Source: Pelosinus fermentans
Lineage (GTDB): Bacteria; Bacillota; Negativicutes; DSM-13327
Direction: 5' to 3'
DNA length: 33,179 nt
Assembly: GCA_002434245.1 (NCBI GenBank)
Contig: DJJR01000038.1
Span: 28,191 to 61,369 of the forward strand
Part shown: in pieces, positions 33,157 through 33,179 of the stretch
Position numbering within the stretch: position 1 is the first letter of the stretch
Layout of the letters: each line of letters starts with the position of its first letter
Position numbers and translations under genes: made by a program
The notes under the pieces: model-generated
The model's input: only the letters and a program-made list of their open reading frames with translations
What the model was told of the DNA's origin: nothing
The model's database searches: none

Positions 33157-33179
33157 GGGGCTGTCGCAAAACGTTTTTT
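33157..33179 (+). terminator. Probable terminator, cut by the window end
   Basis: GGGGCTGTCGCAAAACG followed by TTTTTT begins 3 nt after the response regulator stop. The 5' arm resembles the start of a GGGGCTGTCGCAAAA-type terminator hairpin; the 3' arm is not in the window. Confidence 0.35.

Overview
The window looks like chromosomal DNA of a low-GC, endospore-lineage Firmicute with an outer membrane (Negativicutes, Sporomusaceae-like; Pelosinus or Sporomusa would fit). This is inferred from three things. Firmicute-style control is present (strong AGGAGG ribosome sites, a T-box, a TPP riboswitch, many intrinsic terminators, TTG/GTG starts). There is a complete inner-membrane RND pump with its periplasmic adaptor, which implies a diderm envelope. 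Amino-acid catabolism is anaerobe-like. No rRNA, tRNA, CRISPR array, transposase or phage gene was seen.

Layout. Nearly everything from 1 to 28.3 kb is on the minus strand. (1) 24-8145 is an amino-acid region: a branched-chain-amino-acid-type binding lipoprotein, then a six-gene operon (6380 down to 1535) for a split, multi-subunit dye-linked proline dehydrogenase-like flavoprotein complex plus 1-pyrroline-5-carboxylate dehydrogenase, then a sigma-54 activator gene just upstream. The operon carries a near-perfect -24/-12 promoter. Two almost identical 16-nt inverted repeats, one on each side of the activator gene, are candidate upstream activator sites. (2) 8362-10600 is threonine ammonia-lyase plus an AlaX-type alanyl-tRNA editing protein behind a T-box leader with a probable isoleucine (AUC) specifier. 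(3) 10742-16512 holds a secreted PepF-type oligopeptidase, a secreted class-3-like lipase, a radical SAM protein, sfsA and msrB. (4) 16685-20500 is a thiamin salvage operon, thiD-cytX-thiM-thiE, under a TPP riboswitch with its own terminator. (5) 20630-24939 is an RND adaptor and pump operon with candidate operators upstream. (6) 25204-28504 holds a glucosaminidase, a YczE-like membrane protein, and an amino-acid ABC transporter operon that lacks its ATPase and ends in what looks like the 3' scar of a Cys/Met PLP-lyase gene.

From 28.6 kb the layout changes: a small unknown plus-strand gene with its own promoter and palindrome, an M29 aminopeptidase on the minus strand, and a LytS/LytTR-type two-component pair on the plus strand whose target is probably just beyond the right end.

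Two related families of about 80-120 nt imperfect inverted repeats occupy four intergenic gaps: family A at 6487 and 20180, family B at 15226 and 29022. One family A copy sits inside the thi leader, between the riboswitch terminator and thiD. The most notable items are the sigma-54 proline circuit with its paired candidate activator sites, the apparent deletion in the ABC operon, an attenuation-like leader of no class I recognise, and the dispersed repeats. I did not find a clearly novel defence or mobile system.
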